NCBI GenBank assembly: GCA_963585895.1 | Contig: OY757924.1 | Location: 61,637,892-61,701,891, forward strand | DNA: 64,000 nt | Direction: 5' to 3' | Origin: Sepioteuthis lessoniana | Taxonomy: Eukaryota > Mollusca > Cephalopoda > Myopsida > Loliginidae | Shown: piece after piece, positions 62,795-64,000 of the stretch | How the letters are laid out: the number at the start of each line of letters is the position of its first letter | Position numbering within the stretch: position 1 is the stretch's first letter | Translations under genes and position numbers: made by a program | The notes under the pieces: model-generated | What the model was told of the DNA's origin: nothing | What the model saw: the letters and a program-made list of their open reading frames with translations, nothing else | Databases searched by the model: none

Positions 62795-63075
62795 TAGCTA
62801 TACTTAAAGCCATTTAACAGTGTGCAAACAAATGATTAATATTAAATAGAATTATTGTTTGATAGAAATACTCCTGACCTTTGAAAAGGTTGAGACCAAC
62901 TTGGGAAAGCGATAAACCCTCTTATCTTTTGGAAAGGTTGAGACCCTCTAATCCTAGGGAAACGTTTAGATCCTCTAATCCTTCAGCAATGAGTGAAAAA
63001 GTACCACAGTTTTTCTCCTACAAAAATGGTGTCGGCTTTACATAACCCACGAAGGTTTATGTATCAGTTAACACT
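62795..63075 (+). mobile_element. Family X body remnant followed by SINE-A 3' part
   Basis: 62800-62875: TTAACAGTGTGCAAACAAATG, ATTAATATTAAATAGAATT (long-subtype body). 62880-63075: repeated GGAAAGGTTGAGACCCTCTA pieces, GTACCACAGTTTTTCTCCTA and a tail-like TCGGCTTTACATAACCCACG..AAGGTTTATGTATC. Confidence 0.5.
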
Positions 63076-63254
63076 GAGATCAGTTCAATGAAACCATAGT
63101 TGATTTGTTGAATAAAATAGATAATCACAAACCCTTATGTACTCAGGAAGATTTTATAAGCTAATATCTATAAAATCTCTTTTACGTAAAAAGTATGCAA
63201 AGGTATTTTGTTTATATACAAATTTAGTGTATGTTTAGAGGCTGTAATTTTTAG

Positions 63255-63470
63255 TTATGATTGACTAATAGATTTTAGTGGCATATCAATCCCTCTGGAG
63301 CTATTTCAATCTTAAAGATTACGGATTCACGTATATCTGATGCTGAGGTTCCAGTTCAGGAGATCTTGGAAATGTGAAGTTCCCCTTCCTCTTCAGTATT
63401 CTGACCCAGAATGTTAGTACCTGTTTTGGTTCGATTTAGAGGTCAAAAGTATCAGTTTGAGAACGATTCT
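63255..63470 (+). mobile_element. Tail fragment and family X head fragment, diverged
   Basis: 63275-63300 (TTTTAGTGGCATATCAATCCC) is a minus-strand tail. 63330-63450 (ATATCTGATGCTGAGGTTCC, GAAGTTCCCCTTCC, CTGACCCAGAATGTTAGTAC) is a plus-strand family X head. Confidence 0.5.
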
Positions 63471-64000
63471 CAAAATAAAAATAAACAAAAAAGAAACAAC
63501 TGAAGAGACAACTACTCAAAAAATGTAAATATGAACGTACGATGAATATGATGTCCTTACCTCTTCGCATAAAGTAACTCAGATAACTTTACATACAGTT
63601 AAAATCTAATAATCAATTTGTTATTATGATGATTTTGTTTAAAATATATCGTTCTGTTCCATTAATCCTTCAGGCAGAACATTTTGGAATCTGGTAATGT
63701 CTTGCCTCTCAGTTGCAATTATTCATTAATTATTAATCCATCAAATCATATAACAAAACATGCCTTAAAAGCGTTTAATAATGGTTAAATATCACTTGTT
63801 GTCACTTCATCCTCATGAGTTTTGAAAAGTGGGTTACTGTCACAATTATGTGAATCCTAATATAGAAAACATCACAAGAAAATATAGAACCGGAGTATCT
63901 CCTTGATAAATAATGCTAACGTACTGAATAAAAAACAATACATATACTGTTACGAATTTGAAATTCTTTTAAGGGGAATTCATTCAGCTGCAGCCGTGTC
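63471..64000. other. AT-rich, no feature seen
   Basis: No open frame or repeat recognised up to the window end. Confidence 0.5.

Overview
This window reads as AT-rich nuclear DNA from an invertebrate animal, and almost everything recognisable in it is retrotransposon-derived. I found no host protein gene, rRNA gene or functional tRNA gene. The repeat mix (R4/Dong-type LINEs ending in TAA microsatellites, tRNA-derived SINEs, a Tx1/L1-type LINE, an I-type LINE with an RNase H domain, and LINE ends with ATG tails) fits a lophotrochozoan, most likely a mollusc. A cephalopod or gastropod is my guess, but nothing here fixes the species. There is no sign of bacterial gene organisation: open frames are short, strand-mixed and without operons.

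Layout. 1-3.4 kb: a stack of minus-strand R4-like fragments. 3.4-12.4 kb: unclassified AT-rich DNA with tRNA-derived SINEs (families A, B and C), the 3' end of an I-type LINE (7.6-8.45 kb), a non-tRNA retroposon here called family X, an ATG-tailed LINE end (10.64-11.18 kb) and a TA-rich palindromic cluster. 14-17.3 kb: minus-strand R4-like copies, one split by a SINE, then a family X copy with a tandem tail array. 18.3 kb: another LINE end. 19.5-26.0 kb: one nearly full-length, decayed, GC-richer Tx1/L1-type LINE on the minus strand (ORF1, APE endonuclease, RT), preceded by a U2-snRNA-like sequence. 26-34.26 kb: more minus-strand R4-like copies, nested family X insertions and a 295-bp foldback. 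34.33-38.97 kb: a head-to-tail array of plus-strand R4-like copies. 40-58 kb: further plus-strand R4-like copies, four exact-period minisatellites, SINEs and family X. 59-64 kb: family X, SINE remnants, a second tail array and AT-rich DNA.

How the parts relate. R4-like copies carry a C-terminal CCHC knuckle and a restriction-like endonuclease, end in (TAA)n, and repeatedly start just after the (TAA)n of another copy, so the arrays look like serial insertion into existing tails. Every R4-like copy left of about 34.27 kb is on the minus strand and every one to the right is on the plus strand. The I-type LINE, SINE-A and family X share a hairpin-forming 3' tail (GGCAT..AACC..GGTT..ATGCC followed by AAAC-type repeats), which suggests one LINE machinery moves all three. 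Target-site duplications (15 bp at 46.0 kb, 11 bp at 59.5 kb, 8 bp or more at 33.4 kb) confirm retrotransposition. Boundaries of degenerate copies were set by eye and may be off by tens of bases.
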